From NCBI GenBank assembly GCA_003342815.1, contig PTEX01000205.1:1338794-1402793 (forward strand): a DNA stretch of 64,000 nt, in the 5' to 3' direction. The position numbers were made by a program, and so were the translations under genes. This document shows, in pieces, positions 36,926-46,708 of the stretch. Within the stretch, counting starts at the first letter, position 1; every line of letters begins with the position of its first letter. The notes below the pieces were generated by a model. The model worked only from the letters and a program-made list of their open reading frames with translations, was not told where the DNA came from and did no database searches. The stretch comes from Eudromia elegans (taxonomy: Eukaryota; Chordata; Aves; Tinamiformes; Tinamidae).

Positions 36926-37208
36926 ACCGCTTTTATTTGTCTCTTTTGCATTTATTAGACCTTTTGGAAGCACTTTTTTTGTTGTACCTTTAATGCACAT
37001 TTACATGGAAATGTAACTAAGAATCCAGTGTGGTGAACAAGAGAGCATATTCAAAATGAACAGGGTACATTTCTGGTGTTGTTTCAAAATGGGAAAGCTG
37101 ACCTCAGGATTCGGGGATGGGAATGCCATAAACTCCTTTCCGGGCATTATTAGCATATTCTAAACTGCTCCCCACGATCGCACACCCTCCTTGGGTCAAG
37201 GTCTCAAG

Positions 37209-37222
37209 GTGCATTAATGCAC
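37209..37222. promoter_or_regulatory. palindrome GTGCATTAATGCAC
   Basis: Perfect 14-bp dyad. TGCAT and ATTA/TAAT half-sites are arranged symmetrically, as expected for a POU or homeodomain dimer. It sits inside a candidate enhancer block and is followed by an E-box-like CACGTG at 37219-37224. Confidence 0.4.
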
Positions 37223-37313
37223 GTGGTGAATACTTCAAGAGATGCGGTCCCCCAGGTGTAGATCAAACGGCCCTTTCCCCATGTGGAGAATTAAACCAAT
37301 ACACGAGGGTGCC

Positions 37314-37334
37314 TTATCAAACTGTGTTTGATAA
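37314..37334. repeat. inverted repeat, 9-bp arms, 3-bp loop
   Basis: TTATCAAAC at 37314-37322 and GTTTGATAA at 37326-37334 are exact reverse complements around TGT. Each arm carries a GATA core and a TCF/LEF-like or forkhead-like word. Confidence 0.4.
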
Positions 37335-37345
37335 TGAAAGCTTCA

Positions 37346-37775
37346 AAAACACAGGTGGGTCAAAATGTCAGTGCCTCTCTTTTGGTCTGCTCTGGTTCTG
37401 CATTGCCATACAAATTATAGAGGAAAAGGCTCAGAATGTGAGACTTCTGTTATTTCCCTTGGGAACTATTTTATTATTGGCAAGAACTTCTATTTTATGT
37501 GTGTGTGCATATATATTTTTTTTTCTTTTCTCTTTTTTGCTTGTTTTCTTGTAATTTTTCCAAGTGTTGTAACCTGAAACAGGACTCATCTTTCCATCTT
37601 TTTGTTTTACCAGTGTCCTAGTTCCTTACTCATAAACTGCTATCAGCATGCTTGTGGACAATCTTGGTAGACTGGAACGTCTCTTATATTGATTTTTAGT
37701 TTACTGGCATCTAAAAACCAAGACAGTTCTTCAAGACATTTTATCACCATAAGGCTAAGTTTAAGGCTCAACTCT
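37346..37775. other. T-rich spacer
   Basis: Contains a T-rich tract at about 37508-37560 within an open frame (37309-37554, 81 codons) whose C-terminal half is hydrophobic only because of the T-tract. No feature otherwise. Confidence 0.45.
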
Positions 37776-37779
37776 AATC

Positions 37780-38230
37780 ATTCTGTGATCTGAGCATGTG
37801 CGCTCTGAAAACTATAAAATAAATGTGCATTTTTTAGAGTGATTTGTTCAAAAAACCTGGTGCCCGTTATGCAAAAACTGGTGCCTGTTATTGCATGGTA
37901 CTGGATACACCACGAAGCTGCTCTGCAGAATGTGAAAAGCATGTAAACAATCAGAAAAGGGAATTTGAAAACGAAGGGAAGTGAGCAAAGAATACCAGCT
38001 GATGAATAAAACATTTCCCAAAGTTCAGAAAAGTCAGCTGCTCAATGTTAAAGTGGTTGCCAGGCAACTCATCTTTTTAAAACAAGTACTTCTGTGGCAG
38101 ATAACTCATAAAGACACTGAAATGGCAAAATTAACTGCTCTTGAACAATTTCTTCGATACATTAGGTACAAACAGGCTTTCATTCATCATCAGGCGCGCA
38201 TATCTTCTTGCTATAACTTTTTTCCTTGAA
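37780..38230. promoter_or_regulatory. candidate regulatory element with RFX X-box
   Basis: Contains GTTGCCAGGCAAC at 38056-38068, a near-perfect dyad matching the RFX X-box, and an imperfect direct repeat of CTGGTGCCYGTTAT at about 37857 and 37880. TAAT and CpG words are scattered around. The plus-strand frame 37981-38229 (82 codons) runs through the X-box and shows no family. RFX sites typically control cilium genes or neural enhancers; the target is unknown. Confidence 0.35.
38056..38068. promoter_or_regulatory. RFX X-box-like dyad GTTGCCAGGCAAC
   Basis: Two perfect 6-bp half-sites (GTTGCC and GGCAAC) around a single A. This is the arrangement bound by RFX dimers and one of the most specific motif matches in the window. 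Confidence 0.45.
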
Positions 38231-40985
38231 GAAATGCATGTGTTTTGTCCAAAGCTCTGAAATTTTAACTCTTACTTTTCATCTCATTCCCCATGAGGGA
38301 AATCTCTGGCATATATCTGGACGTTGATATGCGTCTAGCTTTCATGAAATAAGGAGCTCATTCTATATGCTTAAGATTTGGAAAAATTGGCTCCGTTGTT
38401 TGGTGGAGTTGCAGCATTCACATGTAAGGGGGAACACCGTACCATCCACCCAATATTTGCCACAGATCAAACCTGAGTTGCAGCATCAGGAGATTCTACT
38501 GAGAGAAAGGAGATTGTAAAAAACTTAAGGAAAAACACGGGCAAGTCTTGATAGTTTTCACTATGGAGAAGAAGACAGAACAATAACTGGAGGGGAATAG
38601 TGATCATATGGAATAATTTATTTGACTATTTTCCTTGCCAAATATTAACTGAGCAAACTTGCTTTTTTTCTCTTTCTTTTTTCTTCTTTTTTTTTTAAAC
38701 ACTATTGTGTTCATTATTCATGGCTGCTAAATGAGCACTTTAGTGAAATGCTGAGCACAAAGAATGTTTGCAAGCTGATCGTAATGCCGGGATTTTCAGC
38801 ACTTTGCTACTTGCTATTTATCATTTGTAACTGATCACCCTGCCTAGTAAGATACTCTTCCTGCTTCAAGATTGGATGACTGAAAGTTTTACAGAGGAGA
38901 GAAGGAAGACCAAAAACGTTTTCAAGGACTGCCACAAGATTGTTATTTTTGTTGAGTGCAACCAAAATATCTCTTTACTGGAGTAGAAAGCAAGTAATAA
39001 AATTGTCCTTTTTAATTTCAGACAAAATCTATAACATTTCATAACCTGTTTGGCAAGCCTTATGGATTCTCTCTGGACTGTCAGCCCGGCTCTGGGACTG
39101 AATGCCACTTGGGAAAGGCATGGAATAACCCCCTTCTCCAACAGCCCAGCAAGGAGAAACAGAGCAAGGTCATGCTCCTTCCCTGGCTCTTTGACTGCTG
39201 CCAGCACATGAAATATCCTGAGAGCCTGAACTTGCCGTTGTCCTCCTGAGTGGTGGTTCCTCCTTCTAGTGGTGGTTCAGCCATAAATATTGTTCCCACC
39301 ACCAAATTCCGTAGAAACAAGAATCACCAGAATGACTGAGCAAAATACATTTTCAGAAAACAAAAAACAAGAAACCCAACAAGGAAGTCAAACGAAACCA
39401 GTGCTTGTTCAGCTACAAATTAAAGCCGTGATGAGGCTTTTTGTCGGGAGCTCACAGCCCGTCCTTTAAGGTGCTGCTGGGTGGTTGATGTTCCCAGAAT
39501 GACTCCTCACTCTGTAGCCTCCTGCCCTGCCCTGCCACTACGTGTCCTACCCCCTCGTCAGCCTCGGAGCAGGGTCCGGAGCACTAATGCTGTCTTTTGG
39601 GTGGAAAGCGAGCCCCTAGCTTGCTATCAGAGCAAAGCTTTGCTATTCAAACTTGGTTACGGAAGGGTTTTACTAAAAATAGGTTCTGGAAAGAGATCAG
39701 CCTGGAAGTCGCGTAATATTTTAATGTGTTATTCTTTCTGTGTTGGTAAAAAAAATTGTAGGTGTTCAAAATACTTGAGATGTGAACCGTGGGCCTGGGA
39801 GAGTGGTTTTTATGGGAGCTGCCTCCTTTCATTGAGTTCCTGGGGACAGGCCAGCAGCGGCTGCACTAATCAATAAGGCTTATGAAGATGAAATAAGCTT
39901 TGAGAAGGAAACATTGACAGCGGCAGTTCCACAAAGCCACTCTTGGGTTGGAGCTTGCCCACACTGAATCCAGGGCACGTTTCACCATTTGCTCCAACAG
40001 ACATAGGCCAGAGTCAGGAATTTGCAGGATTCTGAGAAAAGCTTTTCAAAGTCCAGTCTCCTGACAGATACCCATGAGGTGGTTAGTATCGAAAGCATGT
40101 CTGGGAATAATAGTGTTGGGATGTGCTTAGGTGGTGTGTTCGGCTGCCCTTTCTTCCTGCCTTTTGCTAATGTTGTTGATAAAGCAGAGTTCAGAGGGTC
40201 TGTCTTTTTTGCTTTTTCTTCCCCTCCTCTGACCCATCAGAGTCATTAAGCAAAGCACAAAACCATGCTGGTTTTGCACCTGAAATGCAGATGTGCAGGC
40301 GTTACTCTCCCTGAGCTCAGAGTTCGTCATATAATACTTTAGCAGAACAAACTTATATGTGCCCAGAAAACATGCAACTATTCACAGTGGAAAGCATCTA
40401 GCATTGGAAAATGTCTTTGTCTAGAAAGAAAGTCAGAGTTGAAATTCTGGGGAGAATAAGGAGCCCTGCTTTAAACCATGTGCTCAAAAATATCTAGTTT
40501 AATACAGATTTTTTTAATAGAGGAAATCAGGTCTGATGATTCTGAAGTTTTCCCCATCTGTTTAAGTTGGGCAATCCCACGTGTTTAAGAATGCGTCAGG
40601 CTCCAAACAAACAATAAACATAGATTTGGAGAAGGTAATTTTAGCTTTTTTTTTTCAACGTGCTGTCTCATCTGCTTTAGCATTCATGCTTGCTAGATTT
40701 TCTCTGCAGTGGTGAGAGGTAGAAACTGAGAAGCTGAGGGTTTTGCATCATTATATGATTCTAGGAGGGGAACTTTTGAGAGAAATGACCAAATGTCACA
40801 AATAGTTGACAAGCATGCAGAGACTGACAACCATGAGCCTGTGCTGTCAGTTTCTGTGCATGAGCCCCCAGTCTTGGTCAAACATAGGAACATAAAAACA
40901 GCATTTTGTTATTATGGGGTAATACTTTTTGATTAAATTGTAGCACAGAAGAAAATAATATACACAACTTACACTTTGGAAGTGT
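38231..40985. other. intergenic, no gene seen
   Basis: Includes a 35-base pyrimidine tract at 38662-38696 and a 19-bp-period direct repeat AGTGGTGGTTC at 39249-39259 and 39268-39278, the second overlapping a weak CTCF-like core. The plus-strand frame 39481-39876 (131 codons) is unrecognised. A T-run lies near 40648-40656. Confidence 0.45.
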
Positions 40986-40989
40986 CTTC

Positions 40990-41960
40990 AGAACATTCCT
41001 GTCATGTGGTTTGCAACACTCCTTTATGGCCTTCTAGAATTTACAGCATAAAATCATTTAAAATATATACTTTGATTAGATCTACATTAGTCTTATTTTT
41101 TTTATGTCAAATTATGTTACAATGGAAATAATGATTAATTTTGCTATAGGAAATTTCATCAAGTTATAATAATTTCGGTCTTATCTCTTTGAGCTGCATG
41201 TTTCTCCTATTGCTTTAAAACTAATTTAGGCCACATTATATACAAAATTAAATCTTACTTTTATAGCTACACCCTTGGGGTTCAATGAAAAGGCTTTATG
41301 AGCTAGAAATTAAAAGTACTGGTTGAAAATACTATTACATTATACAAGCTATTATTAAGGCAATTTACAAAGTTGGTATTAAAACTATGCATATTTTTCA
41401 TTGTTAGCACCCATATATTCAGCAAGCCCATGGGACCATTTGATATATAATTTGGCAAATAAAATCAACTGAAAGGTAAACAGTAAGTCCACAGCATTTC
41501 TTGATAGAGAAAATTGCACTATAATAATTGCAAGACTGATTTTGCCCAAGATGGTTCTGAATTTAAGAGATACATTCCTTATTTGTTACATGTAAAAATA
41601 AATCTGAAACTCCATATTCCATACAAGTTTGAGGACAGAGTTATGAGTTTGCCTTCTTATAAAGACGACAAATATTTTATATGATATGAAATCTAATTCA
41701 GCTGTTTCGTTTTGTGTTTTAAACACGTAGCTTCTCTTCACAATGGATCTTTGGCTCCTATGCACGTATTTCCACAAACAGATAATGTCTAGATAATGCC
41801 TGATAGTCTAGATAATGGCTCGTTTTCCCTTGGATTCTAGGTAGCATAATGCATGGTTTAGCATTTCAATGTTTTTGAACAGTGGTATAAAAAAATCTTG
41901 CAATATGTTTTATGGCAAGTATGCCTCAGTACTGAGCAAGAAACACATGAGCACGCGACG
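40990..41960. promoter_or_regulatory. candidate conserved non-coding element (long AT-rich)
   Basis: Nearly 1 kb of non-repetitive AT-rich sequence with a high density of TAAT/ATTA and GATAA words, for example ATAATGATTAATTTTGC near 41128. GATAATG occurs three times at 41781-41787, 41792-41798 and 41811-41817. Texture is like the 19.6-21.1 kb cluster. No open frame beyond 63 codons. Confidence 0.35.
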
Positions 41961-41964
41961 GGCC

Positions 41965-42006
41965 TTTAATTTATATATTTACATGTTTAATTTATATATT
42001 TACATG
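41965..42006. repeat. tandem duplication, 2 x 21 bp
   Basis: Two exact consecutive copies of a 21-base AT-rich unit (41965-41985 and 41986-42006, starting TTTAATTTATATATTTACATG). Perfect identity points to a recent duplication. It lies immediately left of the GC-rich segment at 42011. Confidence 0.85.
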
Positions 42007-42010
42007 TTCC

Positions 42011-42438
42011 GTGTTGGAGCATCCTAGCTCCAACATTGACATGGGGCCTGCTTGATGGTGGAAAAGGAGAAGGTGTCTTTCTTTTCCCTAAACCTGCTGC
42101 AATGGCTGAGATGCTGTGCCGAGGCAGCAGCCCCACGTGGGATCGGTGTCAGTGCTGGGAACGGCCTCAGAGGCACGTGTGGGTGTGGAGGCATCGTGCC
42201 ATGGAGCTCACTGAGTCCTACGCGGACGTTTTCCTCTCTCCCTGCGCTTTGATTTTGCAGCAAGGGGCAGGACCCTGCCCAGGGCTGGTGGAGGTCAAGG
42301 ACAGGGAGACGTGTGCCCAATGGGCTCCAGAATGGGGCTCTGCTCACATGGGGCAGTTGGGTTAGGTGGTCACAGCTTTTTGCCTTTAACACTTGACCTG
42401 CGATTTATTCAGAGCATCATTTCTGGAATAGGAGTGTG
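42011..42438. other. GC-rich segment inside AT-rich tract; possible retroposed sequence
   Basis: Abrupt change from AT-rich to GC-rich sequence, beginning with an 8-bp inverted repeat (GTTGGAGC 42013-42020, GCTCCAAC 42027-42034) and ending in an A-rich tract. Open frames of 109 (plus) and 122 codons (minus) overlap here with no recognisable family. A retrocopy with a decayed A-tail is possible, but GC-rich sequence resumes beyond the tail and I see no target-site duplication. Confidence 0.3.
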
Positions 42439-42490
42439 AAAAAAAAAAAAACAAAAACCAAAAAAAAACCCCAAAAAACAAAAAAAAACA
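42439..42490. repeat. A-rich low-complexity tract
   Basis: A-runs interrupted by C-rich breaks, as in a degraded poly(A) tail or simple A-rich repeat. The complementary T-tract explains the Phe-rich end of the minus-strand frame 42386-42709. Confidence 0.75.
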
Positions 42491-42700
42491 CATAGGAGTT
42501 GCTCTTCCCAGAGTTTCATCCTTATGGTGGCAGGTTCGGTGTCGACCTGTGCAATCGAGGCAATAACCTCTGCTGCAGGGCTGAGAAAAAGAGATTTTGG
42601 CCCTTGCGGTGGGGCTGGGGCAGGGGCTTGCAGGCCAGCTGGGTGCTGCTGGGCCACCCTGTGGGTGCAGGGAAACCCGAAAGCCTCGAGGTGACTTAAG
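42491..42700. other. GC-rich spacer
   Basis: GC-rich sequence of the same character as 42011-42438. Plus-strand frame 42499-42699 (66 codons) is unrecognised. Confidence 0.35.
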
Positions 42701-42719
42701 TGATAACACAGTGACCTCT

Positions 42720-45170
42720 AAACAAATAACCCTAGTGTGTGAGGTCTAGCAAATTCACGCATTTTCCATCCCAGAAGAACTATTTGACAAGGAGCAAGAT
42801 TTTCTGTGCCGAGCTGAATCTCTGCTAATGGCCCAACTTTATTCTGGTTGCTGACTAGGAGGGCATGATTTATAGGAATTAAAGTAGCTCAATGAAAAAG
42901 GAATAAAAGTGATACCATATTTATATTTGGCAGTGACTCCATTATCCTCCTAGTGTTCCCTCAAAAAAAAAAAAAAAGACATTTCTTTGAATAGCACAGG
43001 GTAATGCAAAAATTTGTATCGCTACATATTCATATTTTATGGCCTTGGAGAGCGTTGATTTATAATTAATTTGATTTTGTATAAAGTAATTCAATTTTAC
43101 ATTTCCTACAATCATTTATTAAATACTGTAAAAAGATAATAAATTGAGTGCACAGGGAAATGGAGGAAATTATTTGTGCTCAGAAAAGTATCAAGCATGT
43201 TTAACATGTTTGTAGAGAGAGAGAGCAAAAAAAAAGGATACATTATGTAACTCATTAATCAATTCCCAGAGATTACATTTCAAAGCCTTTTCTATATTGA
43301 ACAAATGGGGCTTGATTTTTAGTCTTTTAGAGGAATCTGAGCTTGGAATATGATAAATTTATAAATAATGCATTTTATTTTTGTTGCTGTTGTTGTTATG
43401 GTCTGAGGATCAAAGCACTAAATTAGGCAGCTGAAATAAATATACCCACCTCCCCCAGGAATTAATAATTGCCAAAGCAATTTCTATTTCTATATCTGTT
43501 CAGATTTAAATAGCTGAATTAATTAAGAAAATATTTAAAATTAAGAAAACAAAATTTAGGGAGGGTGAATAAGAAAACTTACAGCACCAAAAAAATCCAC
43601 AGTTCATAGGACTGTGTCCTAGAGTTTTATGATTAAAAAAAATATATATTCCTTATCAAAAATTACTTCCTGATATCTTTCAGTAGTGAATTGCACCTCT
43701 TAGAGGCTAAACATGACTTATATGAAAGGATGATAAAAATGTTTTAAATCAGATAACTTCTTTTAAAAGAATGCTCATGCAGTTATGGTGTTCTTGTTAA
43801 AACCTTCCTTGCTGGAATATCACCCTGTTCTAAAAGAGAACCCATTTCAAAGATATCATTTTTGTCAATATATTTTATTGCCATAGTATACTACATTTGA
43901 CCTATGTACACATCATATGACGGGATATTGCAGGCCAAAGCATGTAACCTTTCTCCTTTTTCAAAATCTTTCAAAGATTTTAGCATTTTGGATTATGCTG
44001 AGCTAATTTGTTACTTTTGAAGCTTGTCTGATGCTCACCTATTTAGAATTGATAGGAAGAGTACCACGTTGAACTGTTTCCTGTGGTGAAGGGATATATT
44101 TTTGAAATCTAATCACAATTAGCTCTTTAGTATCAGAGAAACAATATCTTGTTATTGCTGACACCTTACACAACAGATACAAGGTAATTCCATGTACAGA
44201 AGCAAGAACAGTTTAAATTTCAATTCTCATGTGTCTTAAGTCTTACACTTAGAAATATGGTATAAATCTGTTATAGCAATAAAACATTCCTTTTTGGTTA
44301 AAAATCTCCAATTAATAATGCATTTTAAAATTTTTTTTAGTTATTATTTAATGCAAAGAGTAAAGAAAAATCACAATTTTCAAAACATGGCCAAGTAGAA
44401 TTTCCTAAATCCTTGATATTATTATTCCGCTTTCTGAAGGTCACATTATTTTTCATTCACTTTAATAATTCACTAGGTGTGCTAAATGTTTACTTCATGT
44501 CTGAATGACAACCAATCTTGTCTTAATTAAATATATCTCCTGACATTGTTTTACCATATCAGTGAATTCAAATCAGTTAGTAAAATGTTAAGCAAATCAA
44601 ATTTGTAGTCTCTCCCTAGTCTGAATATCCACTTGTCTAGTTTCTTCCCACCTGCTGTCATGTGTTAATTTTTTTAAAGCATCATCTATTTGCAAAAAAA
44701 AGAAAGAAATTGGTATTGTCTTGTGTTGTTTCATCCTTAAAGTGAAACCATTTGCAAGAAAATTATGGGTCCCTAGTGTTGAACTTCTTTGCATATTAAT
44801 TTTGTTAGCCTTACCTCCTGTGGTCTTTAGTTCTGGAAGGCCTATTAGATAATACACAAGATAAATTTTCCCTTGTATCTTAGAGCAAGTAGGAGAAAAA
44901 AACCCCTTTTTTTTCCTTAAAACTGAAATTTGGACTATTAGTATTAGCATGCATATTTTATGCCTATTTTATTAGCAAAGATTAATTTAATCAAGTGCAA
45001 TAAAAAAGTCCACATTGGTTAAATTTATTTAATTTCAATTATGTGAAAAATGCATATCTATGCTAATTATCTCAAAAAAACATAGTAAGAAAGGGATCTG
45101 TCCCACACAGCGTCCAATGTGATGGAACGATGGACTTTGGTGGAAGTTTTATATTATATTTTATCTGAAA
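42720..45170. promoter_or_regulatory. long cluster of candidate conserved non-coding elements
   Basis: About 2.4 kb of strongly AT-rich but mostly non-repetitive sequence, with long strings of TAAT/ATTA cores, for example GATTTATAATTAATTTG near 43059 and AGCTGAATTAATTAAG near 43511. A small GA tract (about 43215-43225), a GTT tract (about 43381-43397) and A-runs (42963-42976) are the only simple repeats. Minus-strand frame 44597-44950 (117 codons) crosses a homopolymer and has no family. The continuous low-GC character over kilobases resembles enhancer clusters in gene deserts. Confidence 0.4.
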
Positions 45171-45175
45171 TAAAA

Positions 45176-45480
45176 CCTATGGGTACGGGCTGGCTGCAGT
45201 GGGCTCAGGCAGCTGAAGGTACTTAGGTGCCTGGTGGGATTTACAAGAGTCGGGGCAGAGAGGGCTCCTCTCTGGCCCATGGCAGGGGATGCTCTGGGTT
45301 TTTTGCTGTGTCTTTCTCAGCACCTGCAATTTAGAGCTCCCAAACACTTGTCCTTTGGAAGGACAAGCCTCAGTGTTAGGATTACAAGAGACTTGAGTAC
45401 ACATTAAAAGCAAATTAAATGGTATGAAGGGGGTGAGCAAGTGGATTTTAGAACGTTTCTGTCTGTGCCCTGAAGAATAA
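45176..45480. other. GC-richer insert between AT-rich blocks
   Basis: About 300 bases of higher GC bounded by AT-rich sequence. It includes CCATGGCAGGGG near 45279, which matches a short piece of avian CR1 3' ends, but neighbouring bases do not match, so I do not call it CR1. The minus-strand frame 45177-45440 (87 codons) is unrecognised. Origin unknown. Confidence 0.3.
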
Positions 45481-46650
45481 ACCCTTGGTTTCTGCTAAGA
45501 AAGGGCTGGTGTGATAGAGATTCCCCAGCAAGTTACGGGTTAACTGTCCAACTACTTGAACTTGCTAGCTGTCAGCAGACAAGTATCAGCAAGTTCTTCT
45601 CCTAACAAAAGAAGAGTGGAAAGCCCTAAGTTCTTGATAGACAACTTGTTTTTTAGTTAGCATTTTCCCTCAAACATCCTGCTTTTAGAACAATAGAAAC
45701 GTTAACATTTCTCAAAACTTTATAGCTGATCGGAGACCAGACGATTTGTTTCATGCACTCCAGCTCATACTCTGGAGACAAAGCCAGAACTTCTTTAGGC
45801 TAAATGACATCATTATTTATTGACATCGCCCATTGTTTAAAATGGCACATCAGCTCCTAATCCTAAACAAACCCACACTTGTGTTTCAGGCTCCTACTCT
45901 GAGAGCACAGAGGGGATGGAAAAAAAAAAAAGAGGAGTGTGTTCCCCCCCCAGCATTTTCATAGTTGCTGACATCACTGATTTACAACTGCATTTGTAAC
46001 TAGTTATCAAAAACGTTTCTATTATCAGACATTTCTAAGTATGTTTTATTTTGAAATGAAAATCCTGAAGATATTCCAAAAGCATATTTTTTTTTCTGAT
46101 GGGATTTTATTTCATTAAAACAATTTAAAATCCAAAACCTTATGAGGGCATTCTCTGTTACTGAGAACAAGTAAAGGACTCTCTCTGCTTTTTGCATTAT
46201 CTGTGAGCCTTTCTGGAAAAAAAAAAGATTTCTTTTTAACTGTGCTAATCCTTACCTGGATCACCCAGGCACGGAGAGACAATGTGTTGAAACAGAATCC
46301 ACACTAAACCCACAAAACTTGTTTTGGTGATTTTCTTCAAAGAGAAAATAATCTCCAAACTTATCCCTGAGTTTGACTGCATTGAGACAAGAGTGATTTA
46401 GACAAAGAACACAGTACGTGTCACTGTCCAAATATAATGACTGCACCGAATTTAACTGTGGGATTATCAACATTAACCTATTAAGTGATTCACAATAAAA
46501 TAAATTAGATGAAGAGGTCCAGAAGAGTTTAAGTTGTTCTGGATAATGATCTGAATGCATCACAAAGACTTTTCTTTTTTTTTTTTTCCCTATTATTCCT
46601 TGGCCATAGAATAATTAATGGAAATAAATATATAAACCATCAATAATTAA
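45481..46650. other. intergenic with a short candidate enhancer block
   Basis: Around 45740-45900 there is an enhancer-like block containing a SOX-type CCATTGTT at 45830-45837 and several ATCA/TAAT words. Homopolymers: A-run near 45920-45931 and T-run at 46575-46587. No gene is visible; the minus-strand frame 46261-46563 (100 codons) is unrecognised. Confidence 0.4.
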
Positions 46651-46655
46651 CACAG

Positions 46656-46708
46656 ACAGAAGGTCTACTCTGTTTCTGACAGAATTAACAGAAGGTCTAC
46701 TCTGTTTC
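46656..46708. repeat. direct repeat, 21 bp, period 32
   Basis: ACAGAAGGTCTACTCTGTTTC occurs exactly at 46656-46676 and at 46688-46708, separated by 11 bases. This is a small local duplication, probably recent because it has no mismatch. Confidence 0.85.

Larger units (their letters stand above)
36930..37345. promoter_or_regulatory. candidate conserved element with strong dyad motifs
   Basis: Non-repetitive block with TTTGCATTTATTAGAC, TTATTAGCATATTC and CGATCGC words, a 14-bp perfect palindrome GTGCATTAATGCAC at 37209-37222 and a 9-bp perfect inverted repeat at 37314-37334. CpG words are retained in an AT-rich setting. The mix of POU/homeodomain dyads suggests a developmental enhancer. No coding potential. 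Confidence 0.4.

Noticed and set aside
45279-45290. CCATGGCAGGGG resembling an avian CR1 3' end
   Set aside because: Neither the upstream nor the downstream consensus continues, and the terminal short repeats of CR1 are missing.
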